Shown one piece after another: positions 9,235 to 19,108 of a DNA stretch of 64,000 bases; the first letter of the stretch is position 1; the number at the start of each line of letters is the position of its first letter. The translations under genes and the position numbers were made by a program. The notes under the pieces were generated by a model. That model had not been told where the DNA came from, made no database searches, and saw only the letters and a list, made by a program, of their open reading frames with translations. The stretch spans positions 213,751 to 277,750 of the forward strand of contig NZ_LAQU01000005.1 of the NCBI RefSeq assembly GCF_000970345.1, in the 5' to 3' direction. Source of the DNA: Robbsia andropogonis (GTDB lineage: Bacteria; Pseudomonadota; Gammaproteobacteria; Burkholderiales; Burkholderiaceae).

Positions 9235-11391
9235 ATGACGACCTCCCCGATGTCAGGTAACAGCCGTCGCCGCTTTCTACAATCGCTTGCGGGTTCCGCG
9301 AGCGCCGCTGCGGCCCTTTCCGTATTTCCCGAATCAATCCGTAATGCATTGGCGATTCCTGCGGCCTCGCATACCGGGACGATCAAAGACGTCGAACATA
9401 TCGTCGTCTTCATGCAGGAGAACAGATCGTTTGACCATTACTTCGGCCATCTGCGCGGCGTCCGGGGTTACAACGATCGCTTTCCCATTCCCTTGCCGAA
9501 TGGCAAGCCGGTCTGGTACCAGCCGTCGCAATCGGATTCGACGCAGCCGGTATTGCCGTTTCACCTGAATACGCATACCACCAGCGCGCAGTGCGTTGGC
9601 GATCTCGATCACAGCTGGTACAAGACCCATTATGCGATCGATGGCGGAAAGTATGACCAGTGGCCGGCCAACAAGACCGACATGACCATGGGCTATCACT
9701 TGCGTTCGGACATACCGTTCCATTACGCCCTTGCCGATGCCTTTACTGTCTGCGATGCGTATTTTTGCTCGCTGCCCGGGCCGACCCATCCCAATCGTGC
9801 CTATCTGATGAGTGGGACCGTCGATCCGACAGGGAAGTACGGCGGCCCGCTGTTGAACAACAACGACTACGTCGATGGCGACGTTCCACCGCAGTATCAA
9901 TTGCTGTCGTGGACGACGTATCCTGAGCGACTTGAGGCAGCGGGAATCAACTGGCAAATCTACCAGCAAGGGCTGACCGGTAACGATCCGTTAAACGGTA
10001 ATTACGGCACCAACATTCTGCAAAACTTCGCCAACGTCATCAATGCGCCGCAAGGCTCGTCATTACAGCAGCGTGCGAACAGCGTGCGGACCTTGGACGA
10101 TCTGAAAGCCGACGTGCAGGCAGGCAAGCTGCCACAAGTGTCCTGGCTGCTGCCGCCGGCCGCCTACTCCGAGCACCCGAAATACACGCCAGCATACGGC
10201 GCCGAATATACATCGAAGGTGCTGGATGCGCTCACGTCGAATCCAGACGTCTGGAGCAAGACGGTTCTGTTCATCATGTATGACGAGAACGACGGTTTCT
10301 TCGATCATATCGTGCCGCCACAGCCACCGACGTCGCGCGCGCAAGGGTTGTCGACGGTGAGCACTGACGGAGAATTGCATACGGTCGTCAATCCAGGACG
10401 CGGCAGTGGTTTCACCGCCGATGGTCTGCCTTACGGGCTGGGGCCGCGCGTGCCGATGACGATCGTTTCACCTTGGACCAAGGGCGGTTTCGTCTGTTCC
10501 GAGGTGTTCGATCACACCTCCGTAATCCGTTTTATTGAACAACGCTTTGGCGTACGCGAACCGAATATCACGCCGTGGCGTCGTGCGGTCTGCGGCGACC
10601 TGACGTCGGCGTTCGACTTCCGTACACCGGATGCGTCAATCCCGTCATTGCCCGATACCAGCCAATACATGACGATGGCCGATCAGCAGTGCGCTTCGCA
10701 ACCGGCGCCGACGGTACCGACGACGGCGGGCGCGATCGACCCGCAAGAACCGGGCGTGCGTTACGCCCGTGCGCTGCCGTACGAACTACACGTGCATGGC
10801 GACGTGTCGGCACGGGACAATCACCTGACATTACAGTTCGTCAACACTGGCAAAGTGGGCGCGCATTTCTATGTCTATGCGCCGAATCGTAGCGACGGTC
10901 CGTGGCGTTACACGGTGGAAGCAGGGAAATCGCTTAGCGAGACATTTGACTTGAGCGTGACTGGCGGCGCCTATCACTTCATGGTGTATGGTCCCAATGG
11001 CTTCGTACGGCAATTCAACGGGCTGGCATTGGGGTCGGCGACATCGGCCGCCCGAGGTCATGTTTGGGGGCTAGGCCACATCGCACTACAGGTAGAATAT
11101 GACAATCGTGAAGGCAGCGTGATTCTGCGGCTGTGCAATACAGGGGGAGGCGTGGCACGACTCTTTGTCACGGACAACGCCTACGGCGCACGGTCGCGTA
11201 GCCTCGAGTTGCCGCCTGGCGCGATGACGGCCGTACCATGGGATCTGTCGGACAGTCACCACTGGTACGACCTGAGCGTTACTGATCGCGACGAATCCAG
11301 TTTCCTGCGCCGCGTGGCCGGGCACGTCGAGACGGGTCATCATACCGTAACGGACCCCGCTGCCACGACGCCGATACGCTCACTAAGCTAA
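9235..11391 (+). CDS. phosphocholine-specific phospholipase C, Tat-exported
   Basis: Secreted phospholipase C of the PlcN/PlcH type, which hydrolyses phosphatidylcholine and related lipids outside the cytoplasm. The N-terminus has a twin-arginine signal (SRRRFLQSLAG) and a hydrophobic stretch. The phosphoesterase domain begins IVVFMQENRSFDHYFGHLRG and includes LPGPTHPNR and FIMYDENDGFFDH. The C-terminal quarter holds two copies of the DUF756-type beta domain, beginning near PYELHVHGDVS and IALQVEYDNREG. The start at 9235 puts the Tat motif about 12 residues in; starts at 9220 and 9136 are also open. No chaperone gene (plcR type) is adjacent. The length, about 718 residues, is normal. Confidence 0.9.
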   Translation: MTTSPMSGNSRRRFLQSLAGSASAAAALSVFPESIRNALAIPAASHTGTIKDVEHIVVFMQENRSFDHYFGHLRGVRGYNDRFPIPLPNGKPVWYQPSQSDSTQPVLPFHLNTHTTSAQCVGDLDHSWYKTHYAIDGGKYDQWPANKTDMTMGYHLRSDIPFHYALADAFTVCDAYFCSLPGPTHPNRAYLMSGTVDPTGKYGGPLLNNNDYVDGDVPPQYQLLSWTTYPERLEAAGINWQIYQQGLTGNDPLNGNYGTNILQNFANVINAPQGSSLQQRANSVRTLDDLKADVQAGKLPQVSWLLPPAAYSEHPKYTPAYGAEYTSKVLDALTSNPDVWSKTVLFIMYDENDGFFDHIVPPQPPTSRAQGLSTVSTDGELHTVVNPGRGSGFTADGLPYGLGPRVPMTIVSPWTKGGFVCSEVFDHTSVIRFIEQRFGVREPNITPWRRAVCGDLTSAFDFRTPDASIPSLPDTSQYMTMADQQCASQPAPTVPTTAGAIDPQEPGVRYARALPYELHVHGDVSARDNHLTLQFVNTGKVGAHFYVYAPNRSDGPWRYTVEAGKSLSETFDLSVTGGAYHFMVYGPNGFVRQFNGLALGSATSAARGHVWGLGHIALQVEYDNREGSVILRLCNTGGGVARLFVTDNAYGARSRSLELPPGAMTAVPWDLSDSHHWYDLSVTDRDESSFLRRVAGHVETGHHTVTDPAATTPIRSLS

Positions 11392-11747
11392 GCGGCCATG
11401 CATGAAGGCGTGGCCCGAGGTGCCATGTCGCGCCATCGTCGACGGCGGTGGCGCAATGTTCCTGCAAGATGCGTCCAATTGCAAGTCATCTTATTGCTCC
11501 ATAAAGTCTTCGACATTGCATCCCATTAACAATGGCCATAATGCACCGCATGCATTATGCCGTTGTAAAGGGATGGGTGAACTTCTACCAATCAGCCAAG
11601 ACGTGTTGATTCCACTTTTTAGGCGTTTGGTTGTCGATTTGTCGCATGTCGCCGGTCACTAAGCGATGCAATGCTAAGACGGTGCTTGATGGTCTATTCG
11701 CTCATTTCCCGATGTCGGCGTGATTTCATGCATGCCTGAGGATAAGG
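11392..11747. other. intergenic, no gene seen
   Basis: This stretch holds only short open frames without family patterns or good start signals. It must contain the promoter of the orphan gene at 11748. Searching by eye for a hrp/PIP-type double TTCG box upstream of that gene gave a single TTCG at 11697-11700 with no properly spaced partner. Confidence 0.45.
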
Positions 11748-13319
11748 ATGACCATTGGCACTGGTGACTATCTCGTTTTGGAGCATTCAATGCAGACGCA
11801 TCAACATAGTAGTGCCATCGTGGTTATGACGCGCGATGCCGTAGATCATTCGGTCGCTGCGTCGTATTCCGGTGCTGACGTAAATACCCTGAATGAAGAG
11901 GGTAATGAAATTATAAGTGATACGAATCATGTTTATGCTGCCTTGGAGGCATTGAGAGTAACGTCTTCTGGTCTGCAGCCGACGGCCAGTCACTTTGATC
12001 GATCAGCGTGGTACCGGAGGGGGGAGCGCAGGGGCCCAGGTAATAAGCTGCACCCGGCGGTGGATAACGGTAGCGCTTTCGAGGCAATGGAGGCCATGTA
12101 CGAAGATCCCCCTATCGCCGCTATGGCATCACCGAGCACACCGGCGAAGCCGGCGTATGGAGATGCGACGGTGATTGCACTGGACAACCGTACTGACTGG
12201 GAAAAGATGGGCGAGTGGGAAAAATATAGCGCATTTATGAAGCAGAATGCGATTTATCATTCCGTAACCACACTCTTCGGTACGGCCGTGGGCTCCGTGA
12301 ATACGGCGTACAGATCGTTGTGGAACCATCCGGCGGCTAGGACGGCCGATGGCGTCCTAGCCGCCCTGGAAGCGGGCTGGGCACTGCACGACGCCTGTCG
12401 CAGACTTGGTGGTCTCAAGGCCGATGATTCGCTAGGATACAAAGCGAAAGCGTTTATCATCATCGGTGCTTTGGCTGTCGGCGTGGTGGCGGGGTTTGAC
12501 CCGGCACCAGGGCTTCCGAAACGGATCTATGCACTAGTGAAAAGCACTTTCGAGGCAACGTTTCCCGCGTTGACGACGAAGTTCTCCGTGAAGGAGTCGG
12601 ATTGGACGACATTGCTCACCGATTTTTCCATTTCGTCGAGCGAATCATTCAGTAAAGCCGAGCTGAAGCATTTTCTAAAAAAAGGTGTATTACTATCGTG
12701 GATTCAGTCAAAGCCCGATTATCTAAAAGGCATGATCGAAACTATAGTGGATTCAATCGTCGATTCCGGCGCGGCGTTGTTGACAACCCCGGCGGCGAAG
12801 GCAATCTCGCGGTATTTGTGGGGGGCCGAATATGCTTTTTCAGAGCAACACGCGGAGCAACCCAGTTGGGAAACGCTGACTCTTGGGTATCACGCCTTTC
12901 CCCCTAGCTTTTACAACGCCATGACAAAGCAGGGATATGGCGCGATTGCACTGTGGATTACGAACGTCATGAATGTTTCCGCTTCGGGCATACTGGCGCC
13001 TTCGAGACCAGTCGATCCATCCAGCGTCGTCGTGCCCGCACCAACGCTGGTACCCATTCCGGTTTCCATAAGGATACCCGGCAGTATCATTTCCAGCGTG
13101 GCGGAAGGAGGCGTCGATATGCTGAAAGCGAAAACAGCCATCGACTCGCCTGAGTTGAATTTCGATGCGTTCGATCATCCGAGCCCCCTCACTAGGGCGC
13201 TTTCTTCCGCTAAACCGCATGCGCTATTTAGACGCATCAAAAACAGGCTCTGGGTTGCCGAAAACATCCCGGAATCCGGCGTGAAAGATTTCGGCTTCGA
13301 AGTGTCGGTTCAAGCTTGA
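11748..13319 (+). CDS. orphan 523-residue protein of unknown function
   Basis: I do not recognise this protein. It starts at an ATG with GAGG six bases upstream. The first 160 or so residues are polar and low in structure. A mid region around residues 225-245 has one or two hydrophobic segments (AFIIIGALAVGVVAGF). A helical, Ser-rich part with alternating polar and nonpolar stretches follows (LLTDFSISSSESFSKAELKHF). A Pro/Val-rich segment (PSSVVVPAPTLVPIPVSI) precedes the polar C-terminus. No signal peptide is visible. Base composition is less GC-rich than the neighbours. A disordered N-terminus plus an isolated membrane-active segment is compatible with a secreted effector or toxin, but no secretion signal proves it. 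Confidence 0.7.
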   Translation: MTIGTGDYLVLEHSMQTHQHSSAIVVMTRDAVDHSVAASYSGADVNTLNEEGNEIISDTNHVYAALEALRVTSSGLQPTASHFDRSAWYRRGERRGPGNKLHPAVDNGSAFEAMEAMYEDPPIAAMASPSTPAKPAYGDATVIALDNRTDWEKMGEWEKYSAFMKQNAIYHSVTTLFGTAVGSVNTAYRSLWNHPAARTADGVLAALEAGWALHDACRRLGGLKADDSLGYKAKAFIIIGALAVGVVAGFDPAPGLPKRIYALVKSTFEATFPALTTKFSVKESDWTTLLTDFSISSSESFSKAELKHFLKKGVLLSWIQSKPDYLKGMIETIVDSIVDSGAALLTTPAAKAISRYLWGAEYAFSEQHAEQPSWETLTLGYHAFPPSFYNAMTKQGYGAIALWITNVMNVSASGILAPSRPVDPSSVVVPAPTLVPIPVSIRIPGSIISSVAEGGVDMLKAKTAIDSPELNFDAFDHPSPLTRALSSAKPHALFRRIKNRLWVAENIPESGVKDFGFEVSVQA

Positions 13320-13354
13320 AAACGGGGTGTGACGCTCGTCAGCTGCACACGATG

Positions 13355-15007
13355 TCACGGCGCGGTCGCGATGGCCGACGATATCGCGGAGACCGGCGTG
13401 GCTGTCACGCCCGCGGTAGCGGCCCCCTTCGTTGGCGCTGTCTGCGACGTCGGTGGCGTTTGAACCTCTTGGCCTGCCAACGGCATGCCTTGATTTGCTT
13501 GCCAGCCTCCACCGAGTGCCAGGAATACCGCCACCTGGTCTTGTGCGACCTTGCCTCGCGCGGCCGCTACTTGCGATTCGACGGATGTCAGCGTCCGCGT
13601 GGCGTCCAGGTCAGACAGGAACGATCCCCGGCCGGCGAGATAGAAGCGGTGCGTCTGGTCTCGCGACTGGCGTGCCGATGCCAGTGCGTCCTCCAGCGCT
13701 TGCAGACGGCCGAGGTCGCCCGCATAGGTTGCAAGTCTGGTTTGCGTTTCGCGCAATGCGTTCAGCACGACTTTATCGAATTCGGCCAAGGCGACATCCG
13801 CACCGGCACGGGCTTCCCGGATACGTGCGCGCGCGCCATTCGCTGGTAATTCCCAACTTATCAATGGTCCGAAGCCCCACCGCTGCGTCGGTGAGCGGAA
13901 CGAGTCCTCGAGGATGCCTGTAACACCTGCGCTCGCACCAAAGGAAATGTTTGGATACAGACCGCCGATCGCCACCCCTATCTTTGCGGTTGCGGCAGCC
14001 AGTTCACGTTCGGCACGACGCACATCGGGGCGACGGCGCAGCAGCGCGGCACCGTCGCCCACCGGTAACGGCGTCAGGATACGGGGCGTTTCATGACACG
14101 CATCGATCGCCTTCGGCAAAGCGTCGGGGGACTCCCCCAGGAGGGCGGCCAAGGTATAGTGCGCAATCCGCCGTTGCGCCGCTAATTTCGGCAACTGTGC
14201 CCGCAGTGTTTCCTGTTGCGTGACCGACTGCGTCACATTGGGTTGTGCACCGCGTCCCGCATCGCGTAGCCGACGGGCGAGCTGGGTAGACTGATCCTGG
14301 AGATCCAGCGATTTCAGCGCGATGTCTTCTTGTTCGGCCGCATCGCATGATGCCAGATAGGCTTGCACGACTTGCGAGACCACGGTGATCCGCGCGGTAT
14401 CGCCAGCGGCGCGTACCGCATCAAAGTTTGCGCTCGCCGCTTCCACGCCGCGTTTCAATACACCGAACAAGTCGAACTGATAGGAGACCGAAAGCCCGAA
14501 ATTGCTTTCGTTCGTGACGGGAAGTTTGTCCGTCAACAAGAACTGTTGGGCGGATTCCTGTGCGCGTTTCGCTGAGAGTTCGAGATTGCCGCCAAAACCG
14601 CCCTGCGCTTGCGCCACGTCGAGCACCGCGCCGGCTCTTGCCAGATTGGCGGTAGCCACGCGCAAATCGACATTACGCCGCAATGCTTCTTCGATCAATC
14701 CGTTCAATACGGGATCGTCGTACAGTTTCCACCACTGGTCTGGGACCGGGTCCGCATTGGCCGCGCGCGCGACGCTGCCCGACGCATGGATATCGTGCTC
14801 CGTTTCCACCAGGGTCCGATTCGCCACCGGCTGCTTGATCAACGCCGTGTCGGGCACGCGGTAATTCGGGCCGACCGTACAGGCCCCGAGTACCGCCATG
14901 GTCAAGGCTGCGGACCCCATGCGCCGCGCCCAACGTCCTACCTCCCGCTCCGAAGCACTCGCATTGGTGCGTCCCACCTGGTGCGTATGGTGCGCTTGCG
15001 ATCTCAT
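13355..15007 (-). CDS. NodT-family outer-membrane efflux lipoprotein
   Basis: Outer-membrane channel protein of the RND/OMF (NodT) type, 550 residues, last gene of a five-gene efflux operon. The N-terminal region has a signal with lipobox LGAC, giving an acylated Cys, followed by TVGPNYRVP, the usual opening of the family. Two long repeats of coiled-coil type follow, with DQWWKLYDDPVLNGLIEEAL and LRRRPDVRRAERELAAATA as landmarks. The C-terminus is a Pro/Thr/Ala-rich tail. Its start overlaps the stop of the HlyD-type gene by four bases. The channel would let the FUSC/HlyD pump expel its substrate across both membranes. Confidence 0.92.
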   Translation of the reverse strand: MRSQAHHTHQVGRTNASASEREVGRWARRMGSAALTMAVLGACTVGPNYRVPDTALIKQPVANRTLVETEHDIHASGSVARAANADPVPDQWWKLYDDPVLNGLIEEALRRNVDLRVATANLARAGAVLDVAQAQGGFGGNLELSAKRAQESAQQFLLTDKLPVTNESNFGLSVSYQFDLFGVLKRGVEAASANFDAVRAAGDTARITVVSQVVQAYLASCDAAEQEDIALKSLDLQDQSTQLARRLRDAGRGAQPNVTQSVTQQETLRAQLPKLAAQRRIAHYTLAALLGESPDALPKAIDACHETPRILTPLPVGDGAALLRRRPDVRRAERELAAATAKIGVAIGGLYPNISFGASAGVTGILEDSFRSPTQRWGFGPLISWELPANGARARIREARAGADVALAEFDKVVLNALRETQTRLATYAGDLGRLQALEDALASARQSRDQTHRFYLAGRGSFLSDLDATRTLTSVESQVAAARGKVAQDQVAVFLALGGGWQANQGMPLAGQEVQTPPTSQTAPTKGAATAGVTATPVSAISSAIATAP

Positions 15008-16143
15008 CGGGCACCTGTCCGTGCCGCATTGCCTGTGCTGCCCGCCCCCGTTTCCTCATTGCCGGCAAGCGCGTTGGCATCCGTGCCGGCGCGCGTCGGC
15101 GTGGGCAGCACCGACATGTCGGAACGCAGCGACCCTGGCGGCAGAACCACATCATCGGAGGCGGCTGCCGTTGTTTGCGCGCGGGCCACGCCGGTTTCGG
15201 GGGCGACAGTCCACTGGCCGGAAGGCGATGCCCCAACGGATGAAGCCGCCGACGGGGGCTGCGGTGAATTATGGCCGATATCGGCTGCATCAATTGAAAC
15301 CGTGGCGGTGCGTCCTGCAATCAGCCGGACGTTCGCCGGCACGTCATCGATCTGTATCCGGACCGGAATCCGCTGCGCCAGTCGAACCCAACTGAACGAC
15401 GGGTTGACGTTCGGCAGCAGATTCGCCCCTACCGAGCGGTCCCGGTCCGCTATGGCGGCGGCGATACTGGTCACGTGACCGTGCAGGCGTGTGCTCTGGC
15501 CCATCAGGTGAATGGTCACCGGCTGGCCGATGGCAATGCTCGGCATCTTGGTTTCTTCGAAATATCCGTCTACATGATACGAATGGGCATCGACGAGAGA
15601 TAGAACCGCATGCCCGGCCGTGACAAATTCGCCGGCACGTGGTGCGCGATCATTCATAAAACCGTCGACCGGACTGACGATGACGGTGCGTTCCAGGTTC
15701 AATCGCGCCGTTCGAACGGCGACTTCTGCCGCGGAGAGGGCCGCTTGCGCCGCTTGCAACGCGGCATCCGCGGCCTGGACCTTCGATTGGCTTTCTTCGT
15801 ACACTTCCCGGGACACCAAATCACCCAGCGCGCGGTTTCGACTCGACTCCCTGCGAAGCTGCGTCAATGTCGCGTTCCGCTCAGCCACCGCGGCGCGTTG
15901 CTGCGCGACGGCCGATTCTGCTTGCGCCAATGCCAGCTTGAAGCGGGCCTGGTCGATGACGAACAAGACTTGACCCTTACGAACCGTCTGGTTGTCGGTC
16001 ACCGTGACCTTGTCGATCAGGCCCGTGACGTCCGGTGCGACTTGAACGATGTCGGCTTGCACGTGGCCGTCCCGCGTCCACGGCGCGAACATGTAATAGC
16101 GGACCAGACGCCAGATCACCAAGGCGGCGATGACGACAACCAT
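15004..16143 (-). CDS. HlyD/AaeA-type membrane fusion protein
   Basis: Periplasmic adaptor of the efflux pump, 379 residues. One N-terminal membrane helix (VVVIAALVIW) is followed by WTRDGHVQADIVQVAPDVTGL, the lipoyl-type half motif typical of AaeA/EmrA relatives. A long alpha-helical hairpin follows (residues 85-165), then the second lipoyl half, VIVSPVDGFMNDRAPRAGEFV, and a beta-barrel region. The C-terminal 80 residues are Pro/Ser/Thr-rich and unusual. The frame continues upstream of the ATG with plausible residues back to a TGA at 16192, but no standard start codon lies there, so ATG 16143 is used. Confidence 0.88.
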   Translation of the reverse strand: MVVVIAALVIWRLVRYYMFAPWTRDGHVQADIVQVAPDVTGLIDKVTVTDNQTVRKGQVLFVIDQARFKLALAQAESAVAQQRAAVAERNATLTQLRRESSRNRALGDLVSREVYEESQSKVQAADAALQAAQAALSAAEVAVRTARLNLERTVIVSPVDGFMNDRAPRAGEFVTAGHAVLSLVDAHSYHVDGYFEETKMPSIAIGQPVTIHLMGQSTRLHGHVTSIAAAIADRDRSVGANLLPNVNPSFSWVRLAQRIPVRIQIDDVPANVRLIAGRTATVSIDAADIGHNSPQPPSAASSVGASPSGQWTVAPETGVARAQTTAAASDDVVLPPGSLRSDMSVLPTPTRAGTDANALAGNEETGAGSTGNAARTGAR

Positions 16144-16191
16144 GATGGTCAGGACCCCCGACCGACGGTAGCGAGTTTGAGTTTCAATTGA

Positions 16192-16404
16192 TCAACCGGT
16201 TCGAAACAGATACGAAACAAAGACGACGAGCCCGAGCAGAATCACGTAGATTCCCAAATCGAACATCGAGCGATGCCATACATGGCGATAGAAGCGCCAT
16301 CGCGCGAATCCCATCGTGACAAGGCGCAACAGGCCATAGGCGAGCAGCATCCACACCAGCAATTCCGGGATGAACACCCCGTAGATATCGAATTCGCCGA
16401 TCAT
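16192..16404 (-). CDS. DUF1656 small membrane protein
   Basis: A 70-residue inner-membrane protein with two hydrophobic helices: IPELLVWMLLAYGLL near the start and LGIYVILLGLVVFVSYLF at the end. It begins MIGEFDIYGVFIPEL, the usual opening of DUF1656 (AaeX-like) proteins, which sit between FUSC permeases and HlyD adaptors. The ATG at 16404 overlaps the FUSC stop by four bases. A longer frame upstream is only shadow sequence inside the FUSC gene. Confidence 0.88.
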   Translation of the reverse strand: MIGEFDIYGVFIPELLVWMLLAYGLLRLVTMGFARWRFYRHVWHRSMFDLGIYVILLGLVVFVSYLFRTG

Positions 16405-18629
16405 GCGGATTTCTCGATGGTAATCGCCGCCCGCGGTGCCAGCGCGGCCGGAAACAGTGACAAGCGCAGCCCCACCAGCGCGTGCAATGCACCGAGCGTT
16501 TGCTCCGCATCGCTCAAATGGGCAGTGTCCAAGGCGTTCGCGCGTGTCGACACGTTCGGGTTGGCCGCCAATGCCGCGTCGATCCGCGCGGCCAGTTCGG
16601 GAGGCGGCGGGAGACGCCGACGCTGTTGGATACATTCCTGAAAATACTGACGAACACCGGACAGCACGCCATCGATCGGCTGCCGCCATTCGTCGCGCAA
16701 AGTCCGGCGAATCTGTTGCAGGTCCAGCGTATTCAAACCCACACGCAGGTCACGGAAACTCTCGATCGACGGATGGTGATCATCGTCGGTCGCGCTCAAC
16801 CGCGGCAGCAATTGCATCAAACGATCCAGCATCCGGGATGCCATGTTGTTCTGCGCCACGATCGCATGGGGAGAGGCGGCAATGACCACGTCCGCCCATC
16901 CGGAGCGCGTAAGTCGTGCGGCCGCCAACTCGGCGCCGAATGGACGCGTGATGCGAATGAAGAGGAAAGCAAATAACAAACCGGCACATCCGGCGCTGTT
17001 GCTGTTGATGAAGGTCAGGAAATTAGCATCGTAGGCGCTCTGGATACTCATGAACGTGGCGGTGTTCACGGCAGTCAGCATGGTCGCCAGCATGAAACGG
17101 GGCTGCGGAATCAACGTACCGACGCAAATGAACGGCCCGGCAAACATGATCACCAGCATGGGGAAATCATGGACGTTGGGCAGAACGAGGAATAGATAGA
17201 CGCCGGCAAGTACCGTGGCGACGCAAGTCCAGATAAAGAATCCCATGACCTGCGGCGCCGGAGAATCCATCGCCGCGAAAAAGCTGCATGACACCGCGGC
17301 CAGCGTTACCGCGCCCGCGCCATCGGCCCAACCCATGAAAATCCAGATCATGCAGGCGGCAATCGTCGCGCCTACCGCGGGAAAAATTGACAGGAAGGCC
17401 ATCGGCAGGTCGACGTGGCGTTCAGACCCACCAAGACGCCAGTGTCGAAGCTTCGGCACCCATCCGCAGTGGGGTTCGGTTTCGATCAACTCGCGCAAGG
17501 TACGACAATCCTGCCAAAGATCGATCAGCAACCGAAGGCGCCACAATAGCGACGACATCAATGCACGGTCCCAATGGGGACTGTGATGGGGATCCTCGTT
17601 GATTCGCTCGGCGTTTTCCGCGGCTTTGGCCATTGGCTCGGGGCTTGCCGCATCCCTGGCGAGGCCCTCGGATACGCTCCTCATGCTTCCGTCGACCTGG
17701 CTGTCCGCCATGCCCGGCACGGCAATATATTCCGGTTCCAACGCCGTCAGTCGCGCGCGAAGCGCATCGGCTTGTGCCTCGCGGGCAGCGCTGTCATTGC
17801 TATCGAGCCAATTGACGAGATCGATGAGCAACGCTTCCAGTTCAGGCGGCGCCGCGCCGTGCGCCCGCAGCGCCGCCAATGGATCGCCGAGGGCGGATGC
17901 GATTGGCAGCAGAAGCGACATGCGCCCGCGCAGCGATTTCGCACGCGTCATCAGGCCGGGATCGGTGTTGTCGTAGCTTAACTGGCTCAACAGCAATTCT
18001 AGGCCGTTGACGGACCCGGCCAGACGCTGGCGCAGTGCGGAGAGGTCTTTGCCTGAGACACGACCTTTGAGCGTTTCCCGCATGTAGTGTATGGCGTCGT
18101 TAAACCAGGCACCGGTTCGCTCGCCGAGGCTCGGGCCAAGCCGGCTAGGGAAAATAGTCGTATTGATGACGGTGGCGCATACGATACCGAGCAGAATCTC
18201 CTCGAAACGCGCAACGGCAACGTCGAACACCGTATTGGGATTCTCGACGGTAGGGAACGCGATCAACGGCAGCGTGTAGCCGGCCAACATGAAGACATAG
18301 TTGCGCGCGGTGCGGTCTTGCAGCGCCAAAAAGAGGAACAACCCAGTCCAACAGGCAACGGCCACGCTCAAGACAATCGGCATCTCCACCAACGGGGGCA
18401 CCAGCAGGACTGCACCCGCTGCGCCCAGCAAGGTGCCTAGGCCGCGGTACAGCCCTTTGGATCGGGTCGCACCGACAAATGGATTCGACACGATATAGAC
18501 CGATGCCATCGCCCAATATGGCCGGGGTAATTCAAAAACCAACGCCAAGTACAGCGCGAGCATTGCTGCGGCAAATGTCTTGATAGAAAACAACCAGTCT
18601 TTCCAGGTCGGCGCCATGATGTGGGTCAA
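16401..18629 (-). CDS. FUSC-family efflux permease (fusaric acid resistance / AaeB-like)
   Basis: Inner-membrane permease of 742 residues that probably expels aromatic acids or phenolic antimicrobials with the adjacent adaptor and outer-membrane channel. The layout is the family's: an N-terminal block of helices (from WKDWLFSIKTFAAAMLALYLAL, with YWAMASVYIVSNPFVGATRSKG) around residues 10-170, a soluble middle part, a second helical block around 380-530 (MAFLSIFPAVGATIAACMIW), and a cytoplasmic C-terminus. The start overlaps the marR stop by four bases and the stop overlaps DUF1656. The actual substrate cannot be read from sequence. Confidence 0.92.
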   Translation of the reverse strand: MTHIMAPTWKDWLFSIKTFAAAMLALYLALVFELPRPYWAMASVYIVSNPFVGATRSKGLYRGLGTLLGAAGAVLLVPPLVEMPIVLSVAVACWTGLFLFLALQDRTARNYVFMLAGYTLPLIAFPTVENPNTVFDVAVARFEEILLGIVCATVINTTIFPSRLGPSLGERTGAWFNDAIHYMRETLKGRVSGKDLSALRQRLAGSVNGLELLLSQLSYDNTDPGLMTRAKSLRGRMSLLLPIASALGDPLAALRAHGAAPPELEALLIDLVNWLDSNDSAAREAQADALRARLTALEPEYIAVPGMADSQVDGSMRSVSEGLARDAASPEPMAKAAENAERINEDPHHSPHWDRALMSSLLWRLRLLIDLWQDCRTLRELIETEPHCGWVPKLRHWRLGGSERHVDLPMAFLSIFPAVGATIAACMIWIFMGWADGAGAVTLAAVSCSFFAAMDSPAPQVMGFFIWTCVATVLAGVYLFLVLPNVHDFPMLVIMFAGPFICVGTLIPQPRFMLATMLTAVNTATFMSIQSAYDANFLTFINSNSAGCAGLLFAFLFIRITRPFGAELAAARLTRSGWADVVIAASPHAIVAQNNMASRMLDRLMQLLPRLSATDDDHHPSIESFRDLRVGLNTLDLQQIRRTLRDEWRQPIDGVLSGVRQYFQECIQQRRRLPPPPELAARIDAALAANPNVSTRANALDTAHLSDAEQTLGALHALVGLRLSLFPAALAPRAAITIEKSA

Positions 18630-19102
18630 GAAACAGAGGAGGCACCAACGGCGCTGGAGAAACTGCGTATGACGCGCAAGGCGATCTGTAGTTCGTCGTC
18701 GGAGAATGCTTCGAGCAGGGAGGCACGCAACTGCGCAAGGTGTGCCTCGAGCTTGCCGGCGAGCCGCACCCCATTTTCCGTCAGCGACACGATTTTCGCA
18801 CGTCCATCGGCCGGGTCGTCGTCACGTCGCGCCAACTGCTGCATGCAGAGCTGATCCAACAAACGTACCAGGGAGGGGCCTTCGATACCGAGTTCATGCG
18901 CCAGTGTCACCTGCCGCACGCCATCATTGCCGCGCCGCCCGATCAGTAATAACGGTAGTGCCGCCGCACTCGACAGACCAAACCCTGTCAATGCGCTGTC
19001 CGCGGTCTTGCGCCAGGCGCGCGCCGACAGCACCAGTTCACTGCTCAAGGCAAGGTGAACCTGTTGCTGCGGGGTAAGCGGCAGGGTGGTTTTTTTGGGC
19101 AT
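18626..19102 (-). CDS. MarR-family transcriptional regulator of the efflux operon
   Basis: Winged-helix repressor of 158 residues, starting MPKKTTLPLTPQQQ. The core has the recognition region QVTLAHELGIEGPSLVRLLDQL and the wing RRDDDPADGRAKIVSLTENG, both classical for MarR. It is first in the operon and its stop overlaps the permease start, so it very likely controls its own operon in response to a phenolic or aromatic ligand. The start at 19102 is preferred over an in-frame ATG at 19132. A promoter -10 sits at 19109-19114 and would place the transcription start on the A of this ATG. Confidence 0.9.
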   Translation of the reverse strand: MPKKTTLPLTPQQQVHLALSSELVLSARAWRKTADSALTGFGLSSAAALPLLLIGRRGNDGVRQVTLAHELGIEGPSLVRLLDQLCMQQLARRDDDPADGRAKIVSLTENGVRLAGKLEAHLAQLRASLLEAFSDDELQIALRVIRSFSSAVGASSVS

Positions 19103-19108
19103 GCCGGG

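Noticed and set aside
11402..11662. 86-codon open frame after phospholipase C
   Set aside because: No ribosome site, no coding bias or family pattern.
11640..11747. hrp/PIP-type box upstream of the orphan protein gene
   Set aside because: Only one TTCG element; no partner at the required spacing.
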